This document shows, one piece after another, positions 7,054 to 16,215 of a stretch of DNA of 64,000 nt. The translations under genes and the position numbers were made by a program. Under the pieces are notes generated by a model. It was given only the letters and a program-made list of their open reading frames with translations. It was not told the DNA's origin and searched no databases. The DNA is taken from contig JADJZE010000013.1 in NCBI GenBank assembly GCA_016719405.1, forward strand, positions 1 through 64,000, read 5' to 3'. Every line of letters starts with the position of its first letter. Position 1 is the first letter of the stretch. This DNA is from Candidatus Aalborgicola lynettensis (GTDB lineage Bacteria; Pseudomonadota; Gammaproteobacteria; Burkholderiales; Burkholderiaceae_C).

Positions 7054-9651
7054 ATGAGCATTACTTTCTGGCAGTTGGGCTGGCGCACCCTGTGGCGCGA
7101 TGTGCGCAGTGGCGACCTGCGTTTGTTGATGCTGGCGGTTACGCTGGCCGTGGCGGCCCTTACCGCCGTGGGTTTTTTTGCCGACCGGCTCAAAGGCGGC
7201 TTGCAGCGCGATGCACGCCAACTGCTGGGCGGCGATGCCGTGGTCTCCAGCGACAACCCCACCCCGGCTGCATTCGTGGAAAAAGCCCGTGCGCTGGGGC
7301 TCACCGTGGCCCACAACATGGTGTTCCCCACCATGGCCCGGGCATCTGACGCCAACGGTGGCGCCAGCAAGCTGGTCGGCCTCAAAGTGGTGGAGCCGGG
7401 CTACCCGCTGCGGGGCAAGCTGCGCGTGGCCAGCCAGCCCGGCGCACCGGACCGTGTAAGTGACACCATTCCGGCGCCGGGCCAAGCCTGGGTGGATGGC
7501 GCTTTGCTCGACGCCTTGGGCCTGCAGGTGGGCGATGCGCTGTTGTTGGGTGATGCATCTTTCACCGTGGCGAGCATCATCGTGGTCGAGCCGGACCGGG
7601 GTGCAGGCTTTATGAACTTTGCACCCCGGGTGATGATCCACCGCGCCGACATTGCGGCCACCCATCTGGTGCAACCGGCCAGCCGCATCACCTACCGCAT
7701 GGCCGTGGCGGCAGACGATGCAAAAGTAAAAGCCTTTGTACAGTGGGCCGATTCAGCGGTCAAACCGCTGCGCGGCGTGCGTGTGGAATCCATACAAAGC
7801 GGCCGCCCCGAGCTGGGGCAGACGCTGGAGCGCGCGGAAAAATTTCTGAACCTGGTGGCCTTGCTGGCAGCCTTGCTCAGTGCAGTCGCCGTGGCCTTGG
7901 CGGCCCGGGCCTTTGCCGCCAGCCACCTGGATGACTGCGCCATGCTGCGCGTGCTGGGCCTGAGCCAACGCGCCATTGCCGCGGCCTACACCTTTGAATT
8001 TGCCTTGGTCGGCATTTTTGCCAGCGCAGTGGGTGTGCTGCTGGGCTACAGCGTGCATTTTGTGTTTGTGCTGCTATTGGCCGGGCTGGTGAATGCGGCC
8101 TTGCCCACCGCCACGCTGTGGCCGGTGCTGCTGGGCATGGGCATGGGTTTGACCCTGCTGCTGGCCTTTGGCTTGCCACCGGTGCTGCAACTGGCCCGCG
8201 TGCCCCCCTTGCGCGTGATCCGGCGCGACGTGGGCAAACTCAAACCGGCATCCCTTGCGGTGTTGGGGCTGGGTGTGTGCGGGTTTGCCGCCTTGCTGCT
8301 GGTGGCCAGCAGCGACGTCAAGCTGGGCCTGATCGCCGTGGGTGGCTTTGCAGGTTCCGTCGCGGTGTTTGCCATTCTGAGTTGGGTGGCGGTGCACATG
8401 CTGCGCAAGGGCGTGAGCGAAACCACCGCCCCGCGCTGGCTGGTGCTGGCCACGCGCCAGGTGGCGGCGCGCCCGGCCTATACCGTGGTGCAGGTCAGCG
8501 CCCTGGCGGTGGGGCTGCTGGCCTTGGTGCTGCTGGTGTTGTTGCGCACCGACCTCATCAGCAGCTGGCGCAAGGCCACGCCGCCGGATGCGCCGAACCG
8601 TTTTGTCATTAACGTGATGCCGGAGCAGGCCAGCGCCTTTCAGCAGGCCTTGCGCCAGGCCGGTGTGGCGCGCTTCGACTGGTACCCCATGGTGCGCGCC
8701 CGTCTGGTGGCCGTGAACGGGCGCACCGTTGGCCCGCAAGACTTTGAAGTTGACCGCGCCAAGCGCTTGGTGGACCGCGAGTTCAATGTGTCGTTCAGCG
8801 CCACGGCGCCGGAAAAAAACACCATTGTTGCGGGCCGCTGGATGCCCGAAGAGCCCAACGCCATCAGCGTGGAAGAGGGGGTGGCCCAAACGCTGAACCT
8901 GAAGCTCGGCGACCGCCTGCGTTTTGATGTGGGTGGTGTGCAGACCGAGTCGCGTATCACCTCATTGCGCAAGGTAGACTGGGGCTCCATGCGTGCCAAC
9001 TTTTTTGTGATGTACCCGGTAAGCCAGCTCGACAACGTACCCACCACCTACATGGGCGCCTTCCAGGCCCCGGAGGTGTGGCCCCCACGCTCCTCTGCTT
9101 CGCATAAGCCGCTGCCCCCCGTGGGGGCGTCTTCCACCTTGGGGCGGCCCGGCGTTGGAAGCGCGGGCTTTGACAATGCCCTGGTACGCGAGTTTCCCAA
9201 CGTCACCAACGTCGATTTAACCACCACCATCGCCCAGGTACAGCGCGTGCTGGAGCAGGTGATTGGCGCGGTGGAGTTTCTGTTTGGGTTCACCTTGGTG
9301 GCCGGGCTGGTGGTGTTGTTTGCGGCCGTAACCGCCACCCGCGAGGAGCGCGCGCGTGAATTTGCCATCATGCGTGCCGTGGGGGCGCAGGGGCGCTTGT
9401 TGCGCCAGGTGCAGCGTGCCGAGCTGGCCGGTGTGGGCCTGCTGGCGGGTTTTCTGGCATCGGTGGTGGCGGCCGGTGTGGGCTGGGCGCTGGCACGTTA
9501 CGTGTTTGAGTTTGAATGGACGGTGTCGCTGTGGGTGCCGGTGTGGGGCGCCCTGGTCGGTGCCGTGCTGGCACTGGCGGCAGGCTGGTGGGGGTTGCGC
9601 GATGTGCTGCGCCGCCCCGTGGTTGAAACCTTGCGCAGGGCGGTGGCATGA
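7054..9651 (+). CDS. FtsX-like ABC transporter permease (YbbP-type)
   Basis: An 865-residue membrane protein with two FtsX-type four-helix units and periplasmic MacB-like regions between them. Hydrophobic clusters lie near residues 20-40, 265-400, 415-490 and 750-860. Such permeases act in export of lipids, lipoproteins or hydrophobic compounds with an ATPase of the LolD/YbbA type. No ATPase gene is adjacent, which is unusual. Around residues 675-700 the protein carries a Pro/Ser-rich insert encoded by a GC-rich dispersed repeat. The stop overlaps the PilZ gene by 4 bp, implying translational coupling. Confidence 0.85.
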   Translation: MSITFWQLGWRTLWRDVRSGDLRLLMLAVTLAVAALTAVGFFADRLKGGLQRDARQLLGGDAVVSSDNPTPAAFVEKARALGLTVAHNMVFPTMARASDANGGASKLVGLKVVEPGYPLRGKLRVASQPGAPDRVSDTIPAPGQAWVDGALLDALGLQVGDALLLGDASFTVASIIVVEPDRGAGFMNFAPRVMIHRADIAATHLVQPASRITYRMAVAADDAKVKAFVQWADSAVKPLRGVRVESIQSGRPELGQTLERAEKFLNLVALLAALLSAVAVALAARAFAASHLDDCAMLRVLGLSQRAIAAAYTFEFALVGIFASAVGVLLGYSVHFVFVLLLAGLVNAALPTATLWPVLLGMGMGLTLLLAFGLPPVLQLARVPPLRVIRRDVGKLKPASLAVLGLGVCGFAALLLVASSDVKLGLIAVGGFAGSVAVFAILSWVAVHMLRKGVSETTAPRWLVLATRQVAARPAYTVVQVSALAVGLLALVLLVLLRTDLISSWRKATPPDAPNRFVINVMPEQASAFQQALRQAGVARFDWYPMVRARLVAVNGRTVGPQDFEVDRAKRLVDREFNVSFSATAPEKNTIVAGRWMPEEPNAISVEEGVAQTLNLKLGDRLRFDVGGVQTESRITSLRKVDWGSMRANFFVMYPVSQLDNVPTTYMGAFQAPEVWPPRSSASHKPLPPVGASSTLGRPGVGSAGFDNALVREFPNVTNVDLTTTIAQVQRVLEQVIGAVEFLFGFTLVAGLVVLFAAVTATREERAREFAIMRAVGAQGRLLRQVQRAELAGVGLLAGFLASVVAAGVGWALARYVFEFEWTVSLWVPVWGALVGAVLALAAGWWGLRDVLRRPVVETLRRAVA
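9080..9158 (+). repeat. GC-rich dispersed repeat (family B) inside the permease gene
   Basis: GCCCCCACGCTCCTCTGC, GCTGCCCCCCGTGGGGGC and TTGGGGCGGCCCGGCG occur in sequence here. The second and third blocks recur after rpoS near 44,665-44,735. The hairpin CCCCCCGTGGGGG forms its core. Here the repeat is translated in frame as VWPPRSSASHKPLPPVGASS, a segment foreign to permeases of this type. Confidence 0.65.
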
Positions 9652-10193
9652 CACAGGAAATGAATACATCCCACGGTGTGGCGGATGCACCCGCAGATGG
9701 CGGCGGCAGTGCGGCGGCCCAGGCCTTTCGTGCCCAGCAACTGCGCGAGGCGGCTGCTGGCAGCGTTGGCAGTGCAGGCCCCGATGCGGTGCGTGTGCCC
9801 CCGCAGCAAGCACCGGCTGCCAAGGCGGATGCACCCGATGCCCAGCCGCAGCCCGCGCCGTTTGCCAAGGGCAGCGACGCCCGCACGGCGGAACGCAAAA
9901 AAGTGTCGGGTCGCGCCCGTGTGGTCATGCAGGGCGCGGATGCAAGCGTGTCGGGCAAGATGGTCGATATTTCAGTCAACGGCGCCTGCGTGCTGCTCGA
10001 CGCCATGGTGCCAGTCAAAAAAATGTGCACCCTGGAGTGCGACATTTTTCAGAACGGCACGCGTCGGGTGTTCAATGTGCCCGCCGTATCGGTGTACGGC
10101 GTACTGGCCAGTGGCCATGGGTTCAAGATTGGCTTCCAGTTCGGGCCGCGCAGCGCGGCGGCACTCAAGACCATTGCCGACATCATGCGCTGA
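9648..10193 (+). CDS. PilZ-domain protein
   Basis: A 181-residue protein. The first 80 residues are low-complexity, rich in Ala and Pro. A PilZ domain follows from about residue 82 (AERKKVSGRARVVM), with the DISVNGACVLLD strand that matches the D/NxSxxG motif. The RxxxR motif that binds cyclic-di-GMP is only partly met by the ERKKVSGR stretch. It would act as a cytosolic c-di-GMP receptor or motility/polysaccharide adaptor. It overlaps the permease stop (ATGA). Confidence 0.8.
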   Translation: MTQEMNTSHGVADAPADGGGSAAAQAFRAQQLREAAAGSVGSAGPDAVRVPPQQAPAAKADAPDAQPQPAPFAKGSDARTAERKKVSGRARVVMQGADASVSGKMVDISVNGACVLLDAMVPVKKMCTLECDIFQNGTRRVFNVPAVSVYGVLASGHGFKIGFQFGPRSAAALKTIADIMR

Positions 10194-10245
10194 CGCAAAA
10201 AGCATAGCAGCTCACGCTTGCTACATAAGCGCGGGGAGCGTTTTT
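10194..10245. repeat. Divergent palindromic repeat between convergent genes
   Basis: AGCATAGCAGCTCACGCTTG, then CTACATAAGCGCGGGGAGCG and a T-run. It recalls the family A double hairpin (two AGC/GCT-type arms plus a GCGC block) but does not match well. It lies in the 50-bp gap between the PilZ gene and the minus-strand operon, so it could serve as a terminator in both directions. Confidence 0.4.
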
Positions 10246-10579
10246 AGCCGGTATTGCCAGGTGTGTCTGCAGCCACACCCTGTGCCACCGCAGCGTGCTG
10301 CAGTGCGCGCCAGTTGTGCACCGCCCGGTAGCCGGCCAGGGCCATGGACAAAATACCCACTATGCCTTTGACGCGCTGCGCGCCCAGGGAGGGCAGGGCA
10401 AAGCCCAGCAGCATGGCCGCCACGGGCCGGGCCCAGGTGGTGGTGGGTACCGGCGTCTGCACCGGCGCGGTCACGGTGTTGCGGATGTGGCCCAGCGCAA
10501 ATCGTATGCGCAGGCGCTCCAGATCACACTGGGCGACCAGTTGCGCTTTGCGCAGGGCGTAGTTGTCGCGCGGGTTCAT
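10244..10579 (-). CDS. Hypothetical protein, third gene of a yqjD-yqjE-like operon
   Basis: A 111-residue protein with a basic N-terminal half (NYALRKAQLVAQCDLERLRI) and two hydrophobic stretches (about 54-66 and 71-83) separated by a short charged turn. It starts 4 bp inside the end of the holin-family gene. Its position matches that of YqjK-like proteins, small inner-membrane proteins encoded behind YqjD and YqjE, but the sequence likeness is weak. Function unknown. Confidence 0.6.
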   Translation of the reverse strand: MNPRDNYALRKAQLVAQCDLERLRIRFALGHIRNTVTAPVQTPVPTTTWARPVAAMLLGFALPSLGAQRVKGIVGILSMALAGYRAVHNWRALQHAAVAQGVAADTPGNTG

Positions 10580-11019
10580 GGTGTGTTGGCCTGGGTTGGT
10601 GGGGTGGGCTCTGGCTGGGCGGCGCCCACGGCGGGGCTGAATGCGGGGCCCAGGGCGGCGCGGTCTTTGTCAAACTCGGCCAGTGTGGCGGCAAAGGGCA
10701 GGGCGCCACGGCCCATGCGGCGCGACAGGTAGTACAACAACAAACCGGTGGCGATGCACAGTGCCGTCGGTACGATGACTGCGGCTTCGCGCTCGGTGTC
10801 CCAAAAATACACGGCGGCCAGTGCACCCAGGCCCACTACACCAAAAATAACCAGCAGCAGTGCAGCAAACAGCAGGCCCAGGCGGGTCAGCAGGCGTTCG
10901 CGTTCTTCGGCCCACTCAATGCTGGCCAGTTCCAGCCGGGTGCGCAGCAGGCTTAATGCGCTGCTGGCGGCGGTTTGGGCTGCGACTTTCAGGTCGGAGG
11001 GGGGGGCGCCGGTGCTCAC
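10576..11019 (-). CDS. Phage-holin-superfamily membrane protein (YqjE-type)
   Basis: A 147-residue protein. An amphipathic N-terminal helix (LSLLRTRLELASIEWAEERE) precedes two transmembrane segments, about 44-70 and 78-96. This is the YqjE/holin III arrangement. Homologues are inner-membrane proteins made in stationary phase with YqjD-type ribosome-binding proteins. It lies between the DUF883 gene and a small membrane-protein gene on the same strand. Confidence 0.8.
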   Translation of the reverse strand: MSTGAPPSDLKVAAQTAASSALSLLRTRLELASIEWAEERERLLTRLGLLFAALLLVIFGVVGLGALAAVYFWDTEREAAVIVPTALCIATGLLLYYLSRRMGRGALPFAATLAEFDKDRAALGPAFSPAVGAAQPEPTPPTQANTP

Positions 11020-11033
11020 GGTGCAGCCTGTGC

Positions 11034-11330
11034 CTAACGCCGCGTCACCAGCACGCCGGCCAGAAACCCCACCGCTGCGGCGATGCCAATGGCCTGCCAG
11101 GGGTTCTGCTGCACGTAGGTTTCCGTGGCGGTTTTGACGGCTTTGGCACTGTCAACGGCCTGGCCTTCGATCTCTTGCAGGCGCAACTTGGCGTCCAGCA
11201 GTTTGGCCTCTACGGCGCTTTGCAGCACGCGGGCTTGTTCTGTGCCCTCGGTGCCCGCTTGTTTGAGCAGGGATTCGGCTTCGGTGAGCAGGTTGCTGAA
11301 GTCGTCTACGACGGAGTGCATGGTGGTCAT
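11034..11330 (-). CDS. DUF883 family protein (ElaB/YqjD-type)
   Basis: The ATG at 11330 (MTTMHSVVDDFSN) is chosen because upstream codons are non-coding in character. The 98-residue product is a long Ala/Glu/Lys-rich helix followed by one C-terminal transmembrane segment, IGIAAAVGFLAGVLVTRR. Known relatives YqjD and ElaB anchor to the inner membrane, bind ribosomes through the N-terminus and are induced by RpoS in stationary phase. rpoS itself is elsewhere in this window. First gene of a three-gene operon. Confidence 0.85.
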   Translation of the reverse strand: MTTMHSVVDDFSNLLTEAESLLKQAGTEGTEQARVLQSAVEAKLLDAKLRLQEIEGQAVDSAKAVKTATETYVQQNPWQAIGIAAAVGFLAGVLVTRR

Positions 11331-11462
11331 GGGGGCTTTCGGTAAGGGTAGTCGCGGGGGGTGGTAGGGTGGCAGATTGTAGTGGCTGTACAGGGGCGAA
11401 TTAAGGGTTTTCCATAGGCTCTGGGGTCGCACGCGCCAAGGGGGTGTTTGGCAGGCAATGTA

Positions 11463-11512
11463 TGCTATGGTTTTAGTAGCTGTTTGCGCACGACTGGCGT
11501 GCGCAAACGGTG
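11463..11512 (+). repeat. Family A double-hairpin repeat, copy A1
   Basis: Left arm GCTATGGTTTTAGTAGC (11464-11480), then TGTTTGCGCACG, ACTGG, CGTGCGCAAACGG. The second hairpin pairs perfectly (TTTGCGCACG with CGTGCGCAAA). It lies between the 5' end of the DUF883 operon and the 3' end of the GGDEF-EAL gene. Confidence 0.8.
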
Positions 11513-11543
11513 TTTTCTATCATTAAATTGTGGCGTTGCCGAT

Positions 11544-14500
11544 TCAGGCCAGCCACTGCGGGCTTTGGTGCCAGCGGGCAATCCAGTCTGGCAGTTCGGT
11601 GGCGGGCATCGGGTGGGCAATGCCATAACCTTGGGCCACCGCACAGCCCAGCACCAACAGCTGGGCGCCGTGGGCCTGTGTTTCCACGCCTTCGGCTATG
11701 ACTTCGCGCTTGAAGGTGGTGGCCAGGCCGATGACGCCCTGCACGATGGCCAGGTCCTCAAAATCGCTGAGCATGTTGTGCACAAAGCTGCGGTCGATTT
11801 TGAGCACTTCGGCGGGCAGGCGTTTGAGGTAGGTTAGTGACGAGTACCCGGTGCCAAAATCGTCCAGTGCAAAACGCACGCCCAGCAGTTTGCATGCCAG
11901 CATGGTCTGCGACACCTTGTTGATGTCTTCCAGCGCCGTGGTTTCCAGAATTTCCAGCTCCAGGCTGTGCGCATGCAGCAGCGGGTAACGCGCCAGGGTG
12001 GCTTTGAGAAACGGCACGAAGTGGGCGTCCTGCATCTGGATGGCGCTCACGTTCACACTCAGTGGCACATGCAGGCCCTGCGCGGCCCATGCGGCGGCCT
12101 GTGCCAGTGCGGTGGACAGGGCCCACTCGCCCATGCGCAGGCTGATGGGCTGGTTTTCGATGGCCGGCAAGAAGTTGGCGGGTGCCAGCAGCCCGCGCTC
12201 GGGGTGGCGCCAGCGGATCAGCGCCTCGGCACCCACCACCGTGTTGCTGTGCATGTTGACCTTGGGCTGGTAGTACAGCACCAGTTCGTCGCGGTCCAGC
12301 GCACGCTGGATGTGCTCCAGGGTTTCGCGCTCGGTTTTGACGGCGGTGTCCTTGGCCACGTCAAACAGGTGGAAACGGTTTTTGCCCGACTGCTTGGCCA
12401 CGTACATGGCCTGGTCGGCGTGGCGCAGCAGCACATCGGCGTCCGAGCCGTCTTGCGGGTACAGGGTGACGCCAATGCTGGTGGATACCTGCAGGGTCAG
12501 CTGCCCGATGCGTACCGGGTCGGCCGCGGCCTGCAGCAGGCGCTCGAGCACCGGTTCGTAGTCCTGCGCTCCCTGCAGATTGCCCATGACGACGACAAAC
12601 TCGTCGCCGCCTATGCGTGACAGCGTGTCGCCGTCGCGCAGGGCGGCTTTCATGCGCAGCGCCAGCGCCACCAAGAAATCATCCCCCGTGCGGTGACCAT
12701 AACGGTCGTTCACATGTTTGAAGCCGTCCAGGTCCAGGAACGCCACCGCCACCGAGCACGTCAGGCGCTGACTTTGTGCCATGGCGTGCTGCAAGCGGTC
12801 GGCCAGCAGCACACGGTTGGGCAGGCCCGTGAGCGTGTCGTAATGGGCCATGTGCTCCAGCTGGTGCTGGTGTTGCTTTTGTTGCGAAATGTCGGTGAAC
12901 AGGGCTACGTAGTTTTGCACCACGCCGCGGGCATCCTTGACCGCACTGATGGTGAGTATTTCAGCAAACACCTCACCGTTTTTGCGCCGGCTCCAGACCT
13001 CGCCGATCCAGTAACCGTGCGCCGCCAGGGCTGTGTTGCGTTCACTGTCAAAGGCGGCCCCGTGGCGCCCGGAAGACAACAGCGCATCGGGACTGGCGCC
13101 CAGTGCTTCGTCCCGGGTGTAGCCGGTAATGTCGGTAAAGGTGCTGTTGACTTCAACAATCGCGCCCTGGGCGTCGGTAATCAATATGCCTTCGCGTGCG
13201 TGGGTGAAAACCGTTGCCAGCAGCTGTACCCGTTTTTCAGCTTCTTTGCGCAGGGTCACGTCCTGCACATTGGTCTGGATGGCGGTTTGTCCCTGGTACT
13301 GGATGCGGGTGCTCTGGATTTCGACGTCAATGGTGCGCCCGTCGATGGTGTACAGTTTTTGCTGCACCTGCTCGGTCGGTGTGCCGTAGGCCATGGCCCG
13401 TTCGATGCGCTGTGTTGCCATGGCGCGGTAATCCGGGTGCACCGCTTCCATGATGGAGCGGCCAATCAGGTCACCGGCACTGGTGGCGCCCATCATGCCC
13501 ACGGCAGCGGGATTGACATACAACAGCTTGCCTTCGGCATGGACACAAATGCCCACGGGCGACCATTCCACCAGTGCGCGGTAACGGGCCTGGCCGTCAC
13601 GCACGGCGTCTTCCACCGCATCGCGCAGGTCCAGCATGCGGTTGAACTGTGCCGCTACCGCTGTCAACTCGGGTGGGCCGCTGACGGGAGCCCGTTCGCT
13701 GGCGTCGCCGCTGGCAACCTGGTGCGCCGTTTGCGACAGTGCCTTGATCGGCGCCACAATGCCCGATCCAATGCCCCATGCCAGCCCCAGCCCCAGCAGC
13801 GTCAGCACCGACAGCAACCAGCCGCTGAGGGTGCGTGCCTGCCGTGCTGCCGCCAGTGCCGTGGTCTCGGGCACACCGGCCATCACCCGCCAGTTGACCC
13901 CGTCCAGGGTGGAATAGGCGTGCATGCGCACCACACCATCGGGCCCGGTGGCCGTGATGTAGCCCTTGCGTTGACCTTTGGTGGTCGCCTGGGTGATGAC
14001 CGGGCCGGATTGTCCAATCCACTGCAGGGGTGCGTCGGAGCGCATCAGGTAGGTGCCCTGCGCGTCCACCACGGAAATGACGGTGCCGCCGAGGGTGGCG
14101 TCGAGCAGATGGTTGTTCAGTGTCAGCAGGTCCAGCGGCAGTGTGAGCAGACCCACGACGTGACCGTTCGCGTTGCGCACCGGGTAGCTCAGCACCATGA
14201 GCCATTGGCCGGCGTGTGCGCCTTCCATGGGCGGGCTGACGTGAAATGCATTGGCCGCCATGGCCTGGCCCCACCATGCAGCGTCATCCACCTGGACCGG
14301 GGCGCCGGTGGCAGGTGTCGATGCGAAGGCGCACACCACACGGCCATTGGTGTTGCGCAGTTGCAGGCTGGTGAAGTCGGGGTGGAATTTCAGGTATTCC
14401 TGCACAAAGGCATCGCAGTGCCGTCCATTCAGCGCTGCGATGTGTGGCCGCTGTGCCAGGCGCGCCAGGACCGATTCACTGGTTTTGAGAAACTGGCCGA

Positions 14501-14699
14501 TCGCATCGCGGTGGATTTGTGCGGTTTGGCGTACCGCCTCAAAAGCCTGGTCGCGGGCGTGGACGGCCTGGTCGCGCACATTCATCCCGAGAATGACCGC
14601 AAATGGGAAAACCACTGCCATCACCAGCGCAAGCAGGCGCACGTGGATGGTGAGATAGGAGGAGATGGCGGGCCGTTGTGATGGGGGCACTGGGTTCAA
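11544..14699 (-). CDS. Membrane-bound GGDEF-EAL protein with sensor and PAS domains
   Basis: A 1051-residue protein that can both make and degrade cyclic-di-GMP. Domain order: transmembrane helix (about 22-42), periplasmic Cache-type sensor (43-285), second transmembrane helix (about 292-315), HAMP, two PAS domains (about 370-490 and 495-615), GGDEF (about 620-785) and EAL (about 795-1040). The GGDEF motif is intact at about 696-700. The EAL motif is intact at about 825, with DDFGTGYSS and AEGVET also present, so both activities look possible. No ATG is available in the first 40 codons. Start is TTG 14699 or GTG 14690. Confidence 0.9.
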   Translation of the reverse strand: MNPVPPSQRPAISSYLTIHVRLLALVMAVVFPFAVILGMNVRDQAVHARDQAFEAVRQTAQIHRDAIGQFLKTSESVLARLAQRPHIAALNGRHCDAFVQEYLKFHPDFTSLQLRNTNGRVVCAFASTPATGAPVQVDDAAWWGQAMAANAFHVSPPMEGAHAGQWLMVLSYPVRNANGHVVGLLTLPLDLLTLNNHLLDATLGGTVISVVDAQGTYLMRSDAPLQWIGQSGPVITQATTKGQRKGYITATGPDGVVRMHAYSTLDGVNWRVMAGVPETTALAAARQARTLSGWLLSVLTLLGLGLAWGIGSGIVAPIKALSQTAHQVASGDASERAPVSGPPELTAVAAQFNRMLDLRDAVEDAVRDGQARYRALVEWSPVGICVHAEGKLLYVNPAAVGMMGATSAGDLIGRSIMEAVHPDYRAMATQRIERAMAYGTPTEQVQQKLYTIDGRTIDVEIQSTRIQYQGQTAIQTNVQDVTLRKEAEKRVQLLATVFTHAREGILITDAQGAIVEVNSTFTDITGYTRDEALGASPDALLSSGRHGAAFDSERNTALAAHGYWIGEVWSRRKNGEVFAEILTISAVKDARGVVQNYVALFTDISQQKQHQHQLEHMAHYDTLTGLPNRVLLADRLQHAMAQSQRLTCSVAVAFLDLDGFKHVNDRYGHRTGDDFLVALALRMKAALRDGDTLSRIGGDEFVVVMGNLQGAQDYEPVLERLLQAAADPVRIGQLTLQVSTSIGVTLYPQDGSDADVLLRHADQAMYVAKQSGKNRFHLFDVAKDTAVKTERETLEHIQRALDRDELVLYYQPKVNMHSNTVVGAEALIRWRHPERGLLAPANFLPAIENQPISLRMGEWALSTALAQAAAWAAQGLHVPLSVNVSAIQMQDAHFVPFLKATLARYPLLHAHSLELEILETTALEDINKVSQTMLACKLLGVRFALDDFGTGYSSLTYLKRLPAEVLKIDRSFVHNMLSDFEDLAIVQGVIGLATTFKREVIAEGVETQAHGAQLLVLGCAVAQGYGIAHPMPATELPDWIARWHQSPQWLA

Positions 14700-14729
14700 T
14701 CGGGTGGGGCGGTGGCGGAACTGCCATTA

Positions 14730-15407
14730 TCAACCGCCACGCCAGGGCTGCAGCAACACCAGCAAGGCCCCTGCGCCGCCATGGGCGGGTGGTGCCTGCA
14801 CAAAGGCCAGCACTTCGGATTTCTGCACCAGCCACTTGTGCACTTTGTCTTTGAGCACCGGCGCCTTGCCGGGCGAGCCCAGCCCCTTGCCGGTGACCAC
14901 GCGCACGCAGCGTATGCCCTGCTGGTGCGCCCCGCGGATGAATGCACCCAGGGCTTCGCGTGCGTCATCGGTGCGCAGGCCGTGCAGGTCCATCTGGCGC
15001 TGCACGGCCCAGGTGCCCCGGCGCAGTTTGTGGGTGACATCCGGCCCCACACCGGGGCGGCGAAAACTGAGTTGGGCGTCGGTATCGAGCAGCGTGGTGA
15101 TGTCCACTTCGTCACTCAGGGCCTCCTGCAGGGCCTGTGCCTCATCGGCCAGATGTTGCTGGGGCAGGGGAGCCGGAGGCCGGGGCTGGAGGTTGGCGGT
15201 GCGTGATGGCGGCAGGCGCTGCACCGTGCCCACTGCGGCCTGAAACAGGTTGCGGTGGGCGGCCTGGCGCTTGGCATCCAGCGCCTGCTGGGCTGCCACC
15301 TGGGCAGCCTGTGCGGCCTGGGCCGCCAACTCGGTTTTGACGCGCTGCAGATCAGCCAGTGCGCCCACCTTGACGGGTTTGGACTTGGGTGGTGGCGGGG
15401 CGCTCAC
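14730..15407 (-). CDS. Smr-domain protein
   Basis: A 225-residue protein with an Ala/Gln-rich coiled N-terminal half (LAAQAAQAAQVAAQQALDAK) and a C-terminal Smr domain (about 135-225). The hallmark DLHGLRTDDAREAL and the VVTGKGLGSPG loop are present. Smr domains nick DNA or cleave RNA; stand-alone bacterial members are linked to recombination and rescue of collided ribosomes. It overlaps radC by 4 bp (ATGA), so the two are probably co-expressed. Confidence 0.85.
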   Translation of the reverse strand: MSAPPPPKSKPVKVGALADLQRVKTELAAQAAQAAQVAAQQALDAKRQAAHRNLFQAAVGTVQRLPPSRTANLQPRPPAPLPQQHLADEAQALQEALSDEVDITTLLDTDAQLSFRRPGVGPDVTHKLRRGTWAVQRQMDLHGLRTDDAREALGAFIRGAHQQGIRCVRVVTGKGLGSPGKAPVLKDKVHKWLVQKSEVLAFVQAPPAHGGAGALLVLLQPWRGG

Positions 15408-16123
15408 AACAAGCCTTTCTCGGCCATGGACAGGGCCTGGCCGGGGGCAACAATGATGTGGTCCAGCACCCGCACGTCCACCAGGGCCAGCGCGGCCTTC
15501 AGCGTGTGGGTTAACGCCTCGTCGGCGCGCGAAGGCTGCACCGCGCCGCTGGGGTGGTTGTGCGCCAGCACCACGCTGCTGGCCAGGTGGTGCAGGGCGC
15601 GCACCACCACTTCGCGCGGGTAGACGCTGGTTTGCGTCAGCGTGCCGCGAAACAGTTCTTCCATGGCCAGCAGGCGGTTTTGGGCGTCCAGAAAGATGAC
15701 GGCAAACACCTCGTGCCCGCGTGCCGCCAGGTGCAACTGCAGGTAATGTTTGATGGTGTCGGGGTCGGCAAACACGGTGCGCTCCTGTAGTTGCTGCGCC
15801 ATGGCGCGGCGGGCCAGCTCCAGCACGGCCACAATTTCGGCGCGTTTGGCCGGGCCCAGCCCTTTGACGCGCTTCAAATCGTCGGGGGTGGCGTGCAACA
15901 GGCCAGAAAGTCCGCCAAAACCGCCAGAGCCCCCGTCTGCTGTGCGGGAGCCGCTATCGTTTTTGAGTTGCAGCAATTCGTTGGCCATTTGCAGCACGCC
16001 TTTGCCCTGGATGCCGGTGCGCAGCAGCAGGGCCAGCAGCTCGGCGTCGCTCAAGGCTGCAGCACCCCGCGCCAGCAGCTTTTCGCGTGGGCGGGCATCG
16101 GGGGGCAGGTCTTTAAGGGGCAT
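15404..16123 (-). CDS. radC: RadC/UPF0758 family JAB-domain protein
   Basis: The ATG at 16123 (MPLKDLPPDARPREK) is chosen. Upstream in-frame codons would cut into the region before the divergent PPIase gene. The 239-residue product has helix-hairpin-helix units (about 70-120, VKGLGPAKRAEIVAVLELAR). A C-terminal JAB/MPN domain carries the metal motif HNHPSGAVQPSRAD. A Ser/Gly-rich insert (SGSRTADGGSGGFGGLSG) sits between the first helices. Despite its name, a direct role in DNA repair is not established for this family. Confidence 0.88.
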   Translation of the reverse strand: MPLKDLPPDARPREKLLARGAAALSDAELLALLLRTGIQGKGVLQMANELLQLKNDSGSRTADGGSGGFGGLSGLLHATPDDLKRVKGLGPAKRAEIVAVLELARRAMAQQLQERTVFADPDTIKHYLQLHLAARGHEVFAVIFLDAQNRLLAMEELFRGTLTQTSVYPREVVVRALHHLASSVVLAHNHPSGAVQPSRADEALTHTLKAALALVDVRVLDHIIVAPGQALSMAEKGLL

Positions 16124-16215
16124 GGCTGGGGCAAATAGGGCCCGCAGGCCCGGGGTTTCTACAATAGAGCCCAGTTTAATGCTTGCCCCCCCCTGCTGCC
16201 CCTTGCGCACTTTTT

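Noticed and set aside
12693..14681. A 662-codon plus-strand frame
   Set aside because: It is antisense to the GGDEF-EAL gene, whose motifs are all intact; the product is Gly/His/Gln-rich shadow sequence.
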